NCBI GenBank assembly: GCA_029246385.1
Contig: JAQWNG010000025.1
Location: 310,001-374,000 of the forward strand
DNA length: 64,000 bases
From: Halioglobus sp.
Lineage (GTDB): Bacteria; Pseudomonadota; Gammaproteobacteria; Pseudomonadales; Halieaceae
Reading direction: 5' to 3'
The position numbers and the translations under genes were made by a program. Positions 26,591 through 34,574 of this stretch are shown piece by piece (positions within the stretch are counted from its first letter, which is position 1; every line of letters starts with the position of its first letter). Under the pieces are notes generated by a model that was not told where the DNA came from, did not search any database, and was given only the letters and a program-made list of their open reading frames with translations.

Positions 26591-26700
26591 AGAACATTGT
26601 TGGAGACAGATGTGTTTCGCGAGTATAGAGTTATAGCTGACCTCTATCTTGAAATATGTTACCGTCAGCGTCTAATATAAAACGATGCGCGAAACCAAAT

Positions 26701-27258
26701 ATGCATACAAACACTAAAACTAAACCTGTCTGCCGGGTGTTGTTTATACCTCCACGGCTGATTTTTTTTCGCCCAATACTATTGGCCTGGCTTGTTTTTC
26801 TCCCGCTCTGGGCGCAAGCCGAAGGCGTGATTGTGGGGCAGGAAGCGCCTGCTGTGAGCTTGCCGACATTGTCTGGTAGCGGAAACATAAGCTTGGAATC
26901 TCTGCGAGGCAAAGTTGTCTATTTGGATTTCTGGGCATCTTGGTGCGGGCCCTGCCGCGTCTCTTTCCCTATTCTAGAAAAATTAGCCATCGAATTTGGC
27001 CCGCAAGGTTTTGAGGTCCTCGCGATTAATGTGGATGAAGTAGAAGCGGACGCTCAGCAATTTTTGGCTGATATACCAGTGAGCTATCTTGTGGTGCGTG
27101 ATGGGCAAGCTATTTCGCCGCAAGTTTATGGAATTATGGGAATGCCTACAGGTTACCTTATCGACCGGCAAGGCGTGGTGCGCGAGATTCATCAGGGCTT
27201 TCGAAAAAGTGATGGCGATGAGTTGCGAGCCGAAATTGTGATGCTGTTAAAGGAATGA
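26701..27258 (+). CDS. TlpA-like exported thioredoxin-fold protein
   Basis: A periplasmic-type thioredoxin. After a hydrophobic export segment (PILLAWLVFLPLWAQA, cleavage likely after AQA), the fold carries YLDFWASWCGPCRVSFP, with the redox-active WCGPC, and the cis-proline region MGMPTGYLID. TlpA/ResA-type proteins reduce disulfides or hold thiols reduced, for example in metal centres or apo-cytochromes. I choose ATG 26701 (185 residues); ATG 26656 would lengthen the N-terminus by 15, and neither has a clear ribosome site. It opens a tight four-gene unit with DUF4266, DUF3570 and ApbE genes. Confidence 0.88.
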   Translation: MHTNTKTKPVCRVLFIPPRLIFFRPILLAWLVFLPLWAQAEGVIVGQEAPAVSLPTLSGSGNISLESLRGKVVYLDFWASWCGPCRVSFPILEKLAIEFGPQGFEVLAINVDEVEADAQQFLADIPVSYLVVRDGQAISPQVYGIMGMPTGYLIDRQGVVREIHQGFRKSDGDELRAEIVMLLKE

Positions 27259-27262
27259 AAAT

Positions 27263-27469
27263 TTGAAATATCTGACCGGACTTTTAGTGTCTCTGTTGCT
27301 CTGCGGCTGTGAAACAGTGCAGCCGTGGGAGCGCGGTATTCTCTCCAAAGACGAAATGCAGTGGCAGCCTAACGTAATGGAGGCGCGATTGCGTAGTCAG
27401 ATCTATGCCAGTAAGGAAGCATCGTCAGGCGGCACAGGGGCCGCCGGCGGCGGTTGTGGGTGTAACTAA
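27263..27469 (+). CDS. DUF4266 small lipoprotein with Gly-Cys-Gly-Cys tail
   Basis: A 68-residue protein from TTG 27263, with AGGA about 8 bases upstream, starting 4 bp after the TlpA-like stop. The export segment ends at LLCGC, an acceptable lipobox with C16 as the lipid anchor. The body QPWERGILSKDEMQW is the DUF4266 hallmark. The C-terminus is SSGGTGAAGGGCGCN, with two cysteines (C65, C67) and a Thr-Gly-Ala (58-60). The cysteines could bind metal or be kept reduced by the neighbouring TlpA-like protein; Thr58-Gly-Ala is similar to the core of ApbE flavinylation sites. The last base overlaps the next gene's start. Confidence 0.85.
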   Translation: MKYLTGLLVSLLLCGCETVQPWERGILSKDEMQWQPNVMEARLRSQIYASKEASSGGTGAAGGGCGCN

Positions 27470-28644
27470 TGGCATCATCTCCTCAGGAAGAACGCAATAA
27501 AACGCTTGCAGCGCTGACCTCGAGTGCCCTGCTACTGCCCGCTTATAATGTCGCTGTAGCCGATGCACCGCCGGACTTTACTGAGATAGGCATGCGCTAC
27601 AGTAAATATAAGGAAGACGATCTGTCGGCTAAAAAGGTCTTTGGGGCCCGTAGTCAGAGGATGGATATCGATGTCGCCCAGTTCCATTTATTAGCGCCTG
27701 TCTCAGATGACTGGTCGGTCGCTTTAGACGTGGGGTGGGAGGACATGAGCGGCGCCTCACCATGGTTTGTTGGCGAAAGTCTTGTGGATGATGGAGAGCC
27801 CAAGGTTGCTATGAGTGGAGCCAGTATTGAAGACACGCGAACTGAAGTGAGCGTTACTACCCGCTACTATTTTGACAGTGGCACTGCTGGAGTAAATTAT
27901 ACTTATTCCGATGAGGACGATTACGAATCTAGCGCTGTGAGCCTAGACGGCTCCCTCAACAGTGCGGATGGGCTAACGACTTACAGTGCTTCAGTGAGTG
28001 CATCTGATGACGATATCACGCCGACTCAGGGCAAATACCCAACCAATACATTGTCAGCTACGAAGGACATACGATCCGCTTGGATTGGCGTATCACGTAT
28101 TATCAGTAAGCGCGCACTAGTGCGTTTTGGGCTAAGCTATACTTACCGAGACGGCTATCTTACGGACCCATACAAATATAAAGATAACCGTCCGGACGAG
28201 CGCAAGGAGTGGACCGTCAGCGCAGGGTACCGCCATTTCTTTGTTGAACAAAATGGCGCTCTGCATGTGGATTATCGGTACTTTGATGATGACTGGGACA
28301 TCGCATCACAGACCCTTGATGTCGCATGGATTCAGAACGTCGGACAAGACATAACATTGGCTCCGTTCATTCGATATTACGCACAGGATAAAGCGAAGTT
28401 CTTTTCTGTAGTAGTAAATGATGATATCGACAGTGAATATTTTTCGGATGATTATCGATTGTCGGCATTCGGCGCCTTTTCTTATGGCTTGCGAGTGAAT
28501 TATGATATTGGTAACTGGTCTATTAACGCTGATGCAGAGCGTTACCAAACCGACGAGAGCTGGGGTCTATACAGTGGTGAGGAATCGCCGGCCCTTGTCG
28601 ATACTTGGCGCTATGGCATTGGTCTGAGTTACGCTTTTAAATAA
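27469..28644 (+). CDS. DUF3570 protein, probable outer-membrane beta-barrel
   Basis: A 391-residue protein. A moderately hydrophobic N-terminal segment (AALTSSALLLPAYNVAVADA) is a likely signal peptide. The rest alternates polar and aromatic residues (TEVSVTTRYYFDSGTAGVNYT, YRHFFVEQNGALHVDYRYFD) and ends in an aromatic-rich strand, YGIGLSYAFK, with a terminal residue pattern typical of outer-membrane barrels. This matches DUF3570. Function unknown. Its ATG shares one base with the DUF4266 stop region, so the two are translationally coupled. It may export or display the small lipoprotein's product, which is inference. Confidence 0.83.
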   Translation: MASSPQEERNKTLAALTSSALLLPAYNVAVADAPPDFTEIGMRYSKYKEDDLSAKKVFGARSQRMDIDVAQFHLLAPVSDDWSVALDVGWEDMSGASPWFVGESLVDDGEPKVAMSGASIEDTRTEVSVTTRYYFDSGTAGVNYTYSDEDDYESSAVSLDGSLNSADGLTTYSASVSASDDDITPTQGKYPTNTLSATKDIRSAWIGVSRIISKRALVRFGLSYTYRDGYLTDPYKYKDNRPDERKEWTVSAGYRHFFVEQNGALHVDYRYFDDDWDIASQTLDVAWIQNVGQDITLAPFIRYYAQDKAKFFSVVVNDDIDSEYFSDDYRLSAFGAFSYGLRVNYDIGNWSINADAERYQTDESWGLYSGEESPALVDTWRYGIGLSYAFK

Positions 28645-28651
28645 CGGCTGA

Positions 28652-29593
28652 TTGCCGATGGTGCGCGTCGAGCACAACTTTAAAGCTATGGGTGGTCCCT
28701 GTAGTCTCCGTGTTGATACAGATGACAAGGCTGCAGCCAACATGGCAGTCAAGGCCGCAGTTGCAGAGGTAGCTCGCCTTGAAAGGAAATACAGCCGTTA
28801 CCTCAATGGCTCCCTCACTAACCGAATAAATCGCGCCGCCGGTGAGGGCTTACCGGTGCCTATCGATGCTGAAACATCTGCTCTGCTGAGCTACGCAGAC
28901 ACCGCATGGCGTGAGAGTGAAGGGCTGTTTGATTTAACATCGGGTGTGCTGCGCTTCGCGTGGGATTTCAAATCTGATCGATGCCCTGAGCAATGTGAAA
29001 TTGATGCTCTGCTGCCTCTGGTGGGGTGGGATTTGGTGCGGCGGGAGCAGGACAGTGTGTATCTGCCAATGGCGGGAATGGAGCTGGATTTTGGTGGCTG
29101 CGTAAAAGAGTACGCCGCCGATAGCGCTGCAATGCAATTACGGCGGTACGGGGTTACGTCTGCCTTGATCGATCTGGCGGGTGATATGGTCGCCGTTGGT
29201 GCGCCGCAAGGAGTCGCCACTGGGACTGCAGGTTGGCCGGTAGGTATTCGACACCCGTTGCAAAAAGATCGGGCGGTGGCTGGCGTGCATATGCCTGAAG
29301 GTGGGCTAGCCAGTAGTGGCGACTATGAGCGTTGCTTGCTGGTTGACGGGAAACGTTATGGCCATATTCTTCACCCGCACACAGGTTGGCCTGTGCGGGG
29401 TCTTATCGCGGTCAGTGTATTGGCAGAGCAATGCCTTGTGGCAGGCAGCTCGGCAACTATTGCCATGTTAAAGCCGGTTGACGAGGCGTTGAAATGGCTG
29501 GATGGCTTGGGTGTGCCGTGGCTTGCGGTAGACGCCAATCTCAACTGTCACGGTAGCTTAGCGCTTTCGCAGCACGCTGGCAAAAGAGAGTAG
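28652..29593 (+). CDS. apbE: FAD:protein FMN transferase (ApbE family)
   Basis: A 313-residue ApbE. It carries MGGPCSLRV near the N-terminus, the flavin-site stretch DFGGCVKEYAADSAA, SALIDLAGDMVAVG, and the C-terminal HILHPHTGWPVRG with the metal-binding part that follows. ApbE enzymes move FMN from FAD onto a Thr or Ser of a target protein. No signal peptide or lipobox is visible, unlike most ApbE proteins, so it may act in the cytoplasm. The start is TTG 28652 or ATG 28658. It ends the TlpA/DUF4266/DUF3570 unit with only 7 bp spacing. No Nqr or Rnf genes are in the window. Confidence 0.9.
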   Translation: MPMVRVEHNFKAMGGPCSLRVDTDDKAAANMAVKAAVAEVARLERKYSRYLNGSLTNRINRAAGEGLPVPIDAETSALLSYADTAWRESEGLFDLTSGVLRFAWDFKSDRCPEQCEIDALLPLVGWDLVRREQDSVYLPMAGMELDFGGCVKEYAADSAAMQLRRYGVTSALIDLAGDMVAVGAPQGVATGTAGWPVGIRHPLQKDRAVAGVHMPEGGLASSGDYERCLLVDGKRYGHILHPHTGWPVRGLIAVSVLAEQCLVAGSSATIAMLKPVDEALKWLDGLGVPWLAVDANLNCHGSLALSQHAGKRE

Positions 29594-29629
29594 AGCTGCG
29601 CCGCCATCTGTAGCCAGAGTCAGGCGCCC

Positions 29630-29824
29630 CTAGTGTAATACGCGATCGGATTGTGTCTCGACCTGCAGGTCCTTAGCTTGATCTGAGGCCGCCGCCTCTT
29701 TCTGTTGCATATGGCTGCGCAGACGACCAACCACGCTCGTCATAACATCAATGGTTTGGCTGAGTTGATCCAGTGCTATCAGGATGGCTTCTGTTTCGGG
29801 AGAGTTTTTACTGCTGCGTGCCAT
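29630..29824 (-). CDS. Small predicted coiled-coil protein, unknown function
   Basis: A 64-residue protein with a good ribosome site (AGGAATCTCGC before ATG 29824). It is largely helical with heptad spacing (ILIALDQLSQTIDVMTSVVG) and a charged C-terminus. No recognised domain. It lies 85 bp after nrdB on the same strand and could be read from the nrdAB transcript. It may be a genuine small gene or a chance frame; the ribosome site and position favour the former. Confidence 0.5.
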   Translation of the reverse strand: MARSSKNSPETEAILIALDQLSQTIDVMTSVVGRLRSHMQQKEAAASDQAKDLQVETQSDRVLH

Positions 29825-29909
29825 GCGAGATTCCTAAGTAAGAGCTGTTCCTCAACATCTACTTTTCGTATGGCGACCACCTGACTGGCAGAGTGATCGC
29901 CTGCGTATA

Positions 29910-31145
29910 TTAATCCCAGGTCAGCGCTCCGCCTGTCTGGTATTCGATTACCCGCGTCTCGAAGAAGTTTTTCTCTTTACGCAAATCCATAATTTCTGAC
30001 ATCCAGGGGAACGGATTTTGCGCGCCTAGGTATTGCTCTGGCAAACCCAACTGCGACAGGCGCCGGTTAGCAATGAAATGGAGATATTCCTCCATCATCG
30101 CTGCATTCATACCTAACACACCTCGTGGCATGGTGTCGCGGGCGTATTCAATCTCTAACTGCGTGCCCTCCAGAATCATTTGGATGGTCTCTTGTTGAAA
30201 TTCAGGTGTCCACAACTGCGGGTTTTCGAGTTTGATCTGGTTGATCACATCGATACCAAAGTTCAAATGCATGGACTCATCGCGCAGGATGTATTGGAAC
30301 TGTTCCGCTACGCCCATCATTTTATTGCGGCGGCCCATAGAAAGAATCTGGGTAAAGCCGCAGTAAAAGAAAATACCCTCAGTGACAGCGTAGAATCCAA
30401 TCAGGTTGCGCAGTAAAGTCTGATCTGTTTCTGGCGTGCCGGTGTTGAAGTTGGGGTCACTCAGTTCATGCGTGTGGCTGAGGCTCCAGGCGGCTTTTTT
30501 GGCGACAGAAGGCACCTCACGGTACATGTTAAAAACTTCAGCCTCATCCATTCCCAAAGACTCAATGCAGTATTGATAGGCATGTGTGTGTATTGCCTCC
30601 TCAAATGCTTGGCGCAATATGTACTGGCGACACTCCGGATTCGTGATGAGCCGGTAAATTGCCAGAACCAGATTATTCGCTACAAGAGAATCTGCAGTGG
30701 AAAAATATCCTAAATTGCGCATAACGATACGGCGCTCATCATCGGTCAGGCCTTCGGGGTTCTTCCACGTCGCCACGTCGGCGGTCATGTTGACCTCTTG
30801 CGGCATCCAGTGGTTGGCGCAACCGTCGATGTATTTCTGCCACGCCCAATCATACTTGAATGGCACCAGCTGGTTGAGGTCGGCGCGACAGTTGATCATG
30901 GCTTTTTCGTCGACCGAAACTCTGGCGGCTCCCATTTCAAGTTCGTCGAGACCCGCGGCTGTATCAATATGCTCGACTGCCTCTATCGCCTTCGCGACAA
31001 GGTCCGAGTTTTCTTGCTTGGGCGCAGGAGCGGCCACAGCAGAAGTAGCCGGCGCTGCAGGCTGCTCGGCTGGCTCTGGCATGCTCAGCATTGCGGAGCT
31101 AGCGGGCGTCGTTTCTTCTTCGTGATAATCTTCCCAACTTAACAT
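29910..31145 (-). CDS. nrdB: Ribonucleoside-diphosphate reductase class Ia, beta subunit
   Basis: A 411-residue R2 protein. The di-iron ligands are recognisable in [18 protein letters not shown] and [14 protein letters not shown], with further Glu ligands in between. The radical-bearing Tyr lies in the helix following the first ligands. It carries an N-terminal Ala/Pro-rich extension of about 70 residues before the core ([20 protein letters not shown]). It makes the tyrosyl radical for NrdA in dNTP synthesis. It follows nrdA by 55 bp on the same strand. Confidence 0.96.
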   Translation of the reverse strand: MLSWEDYHEEETTPASSAMLSMPEPAEQPAAPATSAVAAPAPKQENSDLVAKAIEAVEHIDTAAGLDELEMGAARVSVDEKAMINCRADLNQLVPFKYDWAWQKYIDGCANHWMPQEVNMTADVATWKNPEGLTDDERRIVMRNLGYFSTADSLVANNLVLAIYRLITNPECRQYILRQAFEEAIHTHAYQYCIESLGMDEAEVFNMYREVPSVAKKAAWSLSHTHELSDPNFNTGTPETDQTLLRNLIGFYAVTEGIFFYCGFTQILSMGRRNKMMGVAEQFQYILRDESMHLNFGIDVINQIKLENPQLWTPEFQQETIQMILEGTQLEIEYARDTMPRGVLGMNAAMMEEYLHFIANRRLSQLGLPEQYLGAQNPFPWMSEIMDLRKEKNFFETRVIEYQTGGALTWD

Positions 31146-31200
31146 TTCTTTTCCTTCCTATTTTTGTTGTTTGATGCAGTCAATAGTTTAGTGTGTTTTG

Positions 31201-34080
31201 TTACTGGCAAGCCTCACAGTCTGGCTCGTCTATCGAGCATGCCGCAGGTACAGGTGCAGGTCCGCCTGCAAATTCATTCGATACTGAGTTTAGTGCGCCA
31301 GTGTCGATGGTGGACTTCTCTGTGCCAGATGCTGCTAATGAACGTAGATAATATGTCGTTTTCAAGCCACTAAACCAAGCCATCCGGTAAGTAACATCCA
31401 GCTTCTTACCATTGGCATTATTGATATACAGATTCAGTGATTGTGCTTGGTCTATCCATTTCTGACGGCGACTGGCCGACTCCACCAGCCAACGCGGCTC
31501 CACCTCAAACGCGGTCGAGTAAATGGCTTTAAGGTTTGAGGGTATTCGGTCGATGGCCTGCACGCTGCCGTCATAATATTTTAGGTCGTTAACCATGACT
31601 TTGTCCCATAGTCCGCACTCTTTTAAGTCACGCACCAAATAGGGATTCACGACAGTGAATTCGCCCGATAGATTGGATTTGACGTAGAGATTTTGGTAGG
31701 TCGGCTCGATAGATTGAGATACGCCGGTAATGTTAGCAATAGTCGCTGTAGGCGCGATTGCCATGACGTTGGAGTTTCGCATACCCTGAGTTTTGACGGT
31801 TGCCCGCAGTGAGTCCCAGTCCAGGGTGTGGTTCTTGTCAACTTGGATATACTTTTGGCCGCGCTCATCGATCAGCTTGTCCAGTGAATCAAGCGGGAAG
31901 ATTCCCTGACTCCAAAGTGAACCCTCATAACTAGAGTAAGAACCACGCTCGACTGCCAGCTCACTAGACGCTGCAATAGCGTAATAGCTAATGGCTTCCA
32001 TAGAGTGGTCTGCGAATTCAACCGCTTCATTTGAGCCGTAGGCCAGATGCTTCTTGTAGAGCGCGTCTTGGAAACCCATCAGCCCCAAGCCTACAGGGCG
32101 ATGGCGCATGTTGGAGGCCTCTGCCTGGGGTACCGAGTAATAGTTGATGTTGATCACGTTATCCAGCATGCGGACCGCGGTGCGCACGGTTTGCTGCAGT
32201 TTTTCAAGATTGAGTCCATTCTCGTCGATATGCTGAGGTAGGTTGACTGAGCCCAGATTACATACCGCGATCTCATCTTTATTGGTGTTAAGTGTGATCT
32301 CTGTACACAGGTTGGAAGAGTGGACAACGCCGACGTGTTGCTGTGGTGAGCGCAGGTTGCAGGGATCTTTGAAGGTCATCCAAGGATGTCCTGTCTCGAA
32401 CAGCATGCCCAGCATCTTGCGCCACAGGTTTTCCGCTTTGAGGGTCTTAAACAGCTTGATTTCTCCTTTGCGCGCCATCTCTTCGTATTCACCATAGCGT
32501 TCCTCAAAGGCTTTGCCGCAAAGATCATGCAGGTCCGGTGCATCATTGGGAGAAAATAGAGTCCAGTTGCCACCATCGAAGACTCGCTTCATAAAAAGAT
32601 CGGGTATCCAGTTGGCGGTATTCATGTCGTGCGTGCGCCGGCGATCGTCGCCCGTATTTTTGCGCAGTTCGATAAACTCTTCGATGTCTAAGTGCCAGGT
32701 CTCCAGATAAGCACACACTGCCCCTTTGCGCTTGCCACCTTGGTTTACTGCCACTGCTGTATCATTGACGACTTTGAGGAACGGCACGACACCCTGCGAT
32801 TTACCATTAGTACCTTTAATATAAGCGCCCAATGCGCGCACTGGGGTCCAGTCATTGCCCAATCCACCGGCAAATTTGGATAGCATGGCATTGTCCTGAA
32901 TTGCACCGTATATGCCGTACAGATTGTCCGGTATCGTCGTGAGATAGCAGGAGGACAGCTGTGGGCGCAATGTGCCGGCATTGAACAGTGTTGGTGTGGA
33001 ACTCATGTAATCAAAAGAGGATAGTAATTGATAAAACTCAATGGCTCTGGCATGGCGGTCATCCTCTTCTACGGCGAGTCCCATGGCTACGCGCATGAAA
33101 AAGACTTGTGGTAACTCGATGCGGGTGTTGTCGCTGTGAATAAAGTAGCGGTCATACAACGTCTGCAGGCCGAGGTAGGTGAACTGTAGATCACGCTCGG
33201 GCAGCAGTGCTTCGCCGAGTATGGCGAGGTCGTATTCCTCTAGGTTGGGTGCCAGTAACTCTAGTGTGATGCCTTTTTTTATATACGCCGACAGCGCTAC
33301 AGAATAAAGAGTACCCATATCTTGTTGGGTGGCGCTATCAGCGACTCCTAGGAAGCCCAAAGCTTCAGATCGTAAATTGTCGCAGAGCAGGCGGGCTGCG
33401 ACGAAAGAATAGTTGGGCTCCTGTTCAATCATGGTGCGGGCGGTGATGACCAGAGACGTGCTGAGTTCGGCCTGGCTGACGCCGTCGTAGAGATTCCTCA
33501 GGGCCTCGTCCAGAATTTCAGCCTCACTGACATCCGACAGTTCGAAGCAGGCCTCGGTGACAATAGTATGCAGGCGGTCAATATCCAGGGGTGCGCTGCT
33601 GCCATCGGCCTGTACTACATTGATACTGCCCGCTGCGGCTTGAGTGGCGGGAGACAGAGCGATTTTGGCAGCACGTTTTTGTGACTGTTGTTCCCGATAG
33701 ATGACATAATCTCGGGCAATTTTATGTTCTCCCGAACGCATCAGGGATAGTTCTACCTGATCCTGTATATCCTCGATGTGGATCGTTCCGCCAGAGGGCA
33801 TGCGGCGTTGAAATGTCGCCATCACCACGTCAGTTAAGTTGGCGACCGTTTCATGAATGCGGCTGGATGCGGCTGCCGTGCCACCCTCTACTGCGAGAAA
33901 TGCTTTGGTGATTGCCACAGATATTTTGCTGGCCTCAAACGGGACAACGGTACCGTTACGCTTAATGACCCGCAATTTACCCGGGGCAGTGGCGGCGATG
34001 GCACCGCTGACGGTGGAGGTTTCTTCCGGCGGTGTGATGACTTCAGCGGCAGTGCCGCCGGGGTTGATCTCTGTTCGCAT
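31201..34080 (-). CDS. nrdA: Ribonucleoside-diphosphate reductase class Ia, alpha subunit
   Basis: I start at ATG 34080 (MRTEINPGG), with GGGAGAG just upstream, giving 959 residues; the open frame's TTG four codons earlier sits in that ribosome site. Two ATP-cones occur: LRVIKRNGTVVPFEASKI (about 35-52) and a second around VVQADGSSAPLDIDRLHTIV (about 150-170), as in Pseudomonas NrdA. The catalytic domain has STPTLFNAGTLRPQLSSC, NLCTEI and SVNLPQH. The last residues, DCEACQ, hold the C-terminal redox cysteines. It reduces ribonucleoside diphosphates to deoxy forms, with ATP/dATP control through the cones. Confidence 0.96.
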   Translation of the reverse strand: MRTEINPGGTAAEVITPPEETSTVSGAIAATAPGKLRVIKRNGTVVPFEASKISVAITKAFLAVEGGTAAASSRIHETVANLTDVVMATFQRRMPSGGTIHIEDIQDQVELSLMRSGEHKIARDYVIYREQQSQKRAAKIALSPATQAAAGSINVVQADGSSAPLDIDRLHTIVTEACFELSDVSEAEILDEALRNLYDGVSQAELSTSLVITARTMIEQEPNYSFVAARLLCDNLRSEALGFLGVADSATQQDMGTLYSVALSAYIKKGITLELLAPNLEEYDLAILGEALLPERDLQFTYLGLQTLYDRYFIHSDNTRIELPQVFFMRVAMGLAVEEDDRHARAIEFYQLLSSFDYMSSTPTLFNAGTLRPQLSSCYLTTIPDNLYGIYGAIQDNAMLSKFAGGLGNDWTPVRALGAYIKGTNGKSQGVVPFLKVVNDTAVAVNQGGKRKGAVCAYLETWHLDIEEFIELRKNTGDDRRRTHDMNTANWIPDLFMKRVFDGGNWTLFSPNDAPDLHDLCGKAFEERYGEYEEMARKGEIKLFKTLKAENLWRKMLGMLFETGHPWMTFKDPCNLRSPQQHVGVVHSSNLCTEITLNTNKDEIAVCNLGSVNLPQHIDENGLNLEKLQQTVRTAVRMLDNVININYYSVPQAEASNMRHRPVGLGLMGFQDALYKKHLAYGSNEAVEFADHSMEAISYYAIAASSELAVERGSYSSYEGSLWSQGIFPLDSLDKLIDERGQKYIQVDKNHTLDWDSLRATVKTQGMRNSNVMAIAPTATIANITGVSQSIEPTYQNLYVKSNLSGEFTVVNPYLVRDLKECGLWDKVMVNDLKYYDGSVQAIDRIPSNLKAIYSTAFEVEPRWLVESASRRQKWIDQAQSLNLYINNANGKKLDVTYRMAWFSGLKTTYYLRSLAASGTEKSTIDTGALNSVSNEFAGGPAPVPAACSIDEPDCEACQ

Positions 34081-34163
34081 GTTCTCTCCCAAATTCTTGG
34101 CTTTAGTGCCTAAGTATGATTCTTTTTATGAGTGTTGCGTGGCAAAACGTCCATTGCTGCTTG

Positions 34164-34263
34164 GCTTAACCCCAAAAGGGGCAAGCACCCTGTGGCAACA
34201 GCAGAGCGGCCCTCCTATTTGAGGATTTAGCCCTCTGCATTCTTTATTGGCTTTTCGCTGCCA
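34164..34263 (-). ncRNA. Hairpin-rich 5' leader of nrdA mRNA
   Basis: From a start near 34294 the leader would be about 210 nt. Three stems can be read: 34201-34238, where GCAGAG pairs with CTCTGC, then GGC with GCC after a bulge, with an inner CCTC/GAGG hairpin; 34164-34186, where GCTT/AAGC encloses CCCC-TTTT-GGGG; and TGGC/GCCA at 34248-34263. I do not recognise a known riboswitch family. The leader may be cis-regulatory or simply structured. Confidence 0.4.
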
Positions 34264-34264
34264 T

Positions 34265-34312
34265 ACCCAACATGTTGGGGTAAATGCTTTGCCCAAATAC
34301 AAGATAATGCGC
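34265..34312 (-). promoter_or_regulatory. Two NrdR-box-like sites at 32-bp spacing
   Basis: The NrdR box core is CWATATATWG within acaC...Gtgt. Core CAACATGTTG (34268-34277) matches 8 of 10, within the palindrome CCCAACATGTTGGG. Core CATTATCTTG on the minus strand (34300-34309) also matches 8 of 10 and overlaps the -10 hexamer. The cores start 32 bp apart, about three helical turns, the spacing known for paired NrdR sites. No nrdR gene is in the window. Confidence 0.55.
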
Positions 34313-34329
34313 CTCTGGGTGCAATGCAA
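34301..34329 (-). promoter_or_regulatory. nrdA promoter
   Basis: On the minus strand TTGCAT (complement of 34324-34329), a 17-bp spacer and TATCTT (34301-34306) form a plausible sigma-70 promoter about 220 bp upstream of the nrdA start. One NrdR-like box overlaps its -10, and DnaA-like boxes lie just upstream of its -35. Confidence 0.5.
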
Positions 34330-34351
34330 GTGAATTAGGCTGGGTTTAATT

Positions 34352-34371
34352 TGTGGATAAGATGTTGATAA
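34352..34371 (-). promoter_or_regulatory. Paired DnaA-box-like sites upstream of nrdA promoter
   Basis: On the minus strand TTATCAACA (34363-34371) is followed after 2 bp by TTATCCACA (34352-34360). The second is a perfect consensus DnaA box; the first has one change. They lie 22 bp upstream of the proposed nrdA -35. In E. coli DnaA binding to two boxes upstream of nrdAB couples dNTP supply to replication, so the arrangement is probably conserved here. Confidence 0.6.
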
Positions 34372-34574
34372 TTCTGCGCGTATGTAACTGCTAACAGTAG
34401 AGGCCCCAAGCTACCTAGGAAGCGCAAACGTTTAGGCGCTTTCGCTGGTTGAGTGCGCTCGTCGAATTAATTGGTATTAAAACCATATTCGATATTCTTT
34501 CCGAATATTCGAGGGCGCAACTCGCCGCGGCTTTGGATCGAGTAGCGCAATAAAAGGGTTCAGGCAAACAAATT
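34372..34574. other. Gap upstream of the nrdA control sites, after argF; no gene seen
   Basis: This stretch between the argF stop and the DnaA-like boxes is AT-rich in part (ATTAATTGGTATTAAAACC, then several ATTC/GAAT repeats around 34485-34511). The pair CGATATTC and GAATATTCG near 34491-34511 gives small inverted repeats. No open frame or known element is recognised. Confidence 0.4.

Noticed and set aside
34266-34279. CCCAACATGTTGGG as a stand-alone operator of a different family
   Set aside because: It fits the core of an NrdR box and sits at NrdR spacing from a second match, so that reading explains it better.
34372-34574. Replication origin near the DnaA boxes
   Set aside because: Only two boxes are present and they sit at a classical nrdA regulatory position; no gidA, dnaA or dnaN is nearby.
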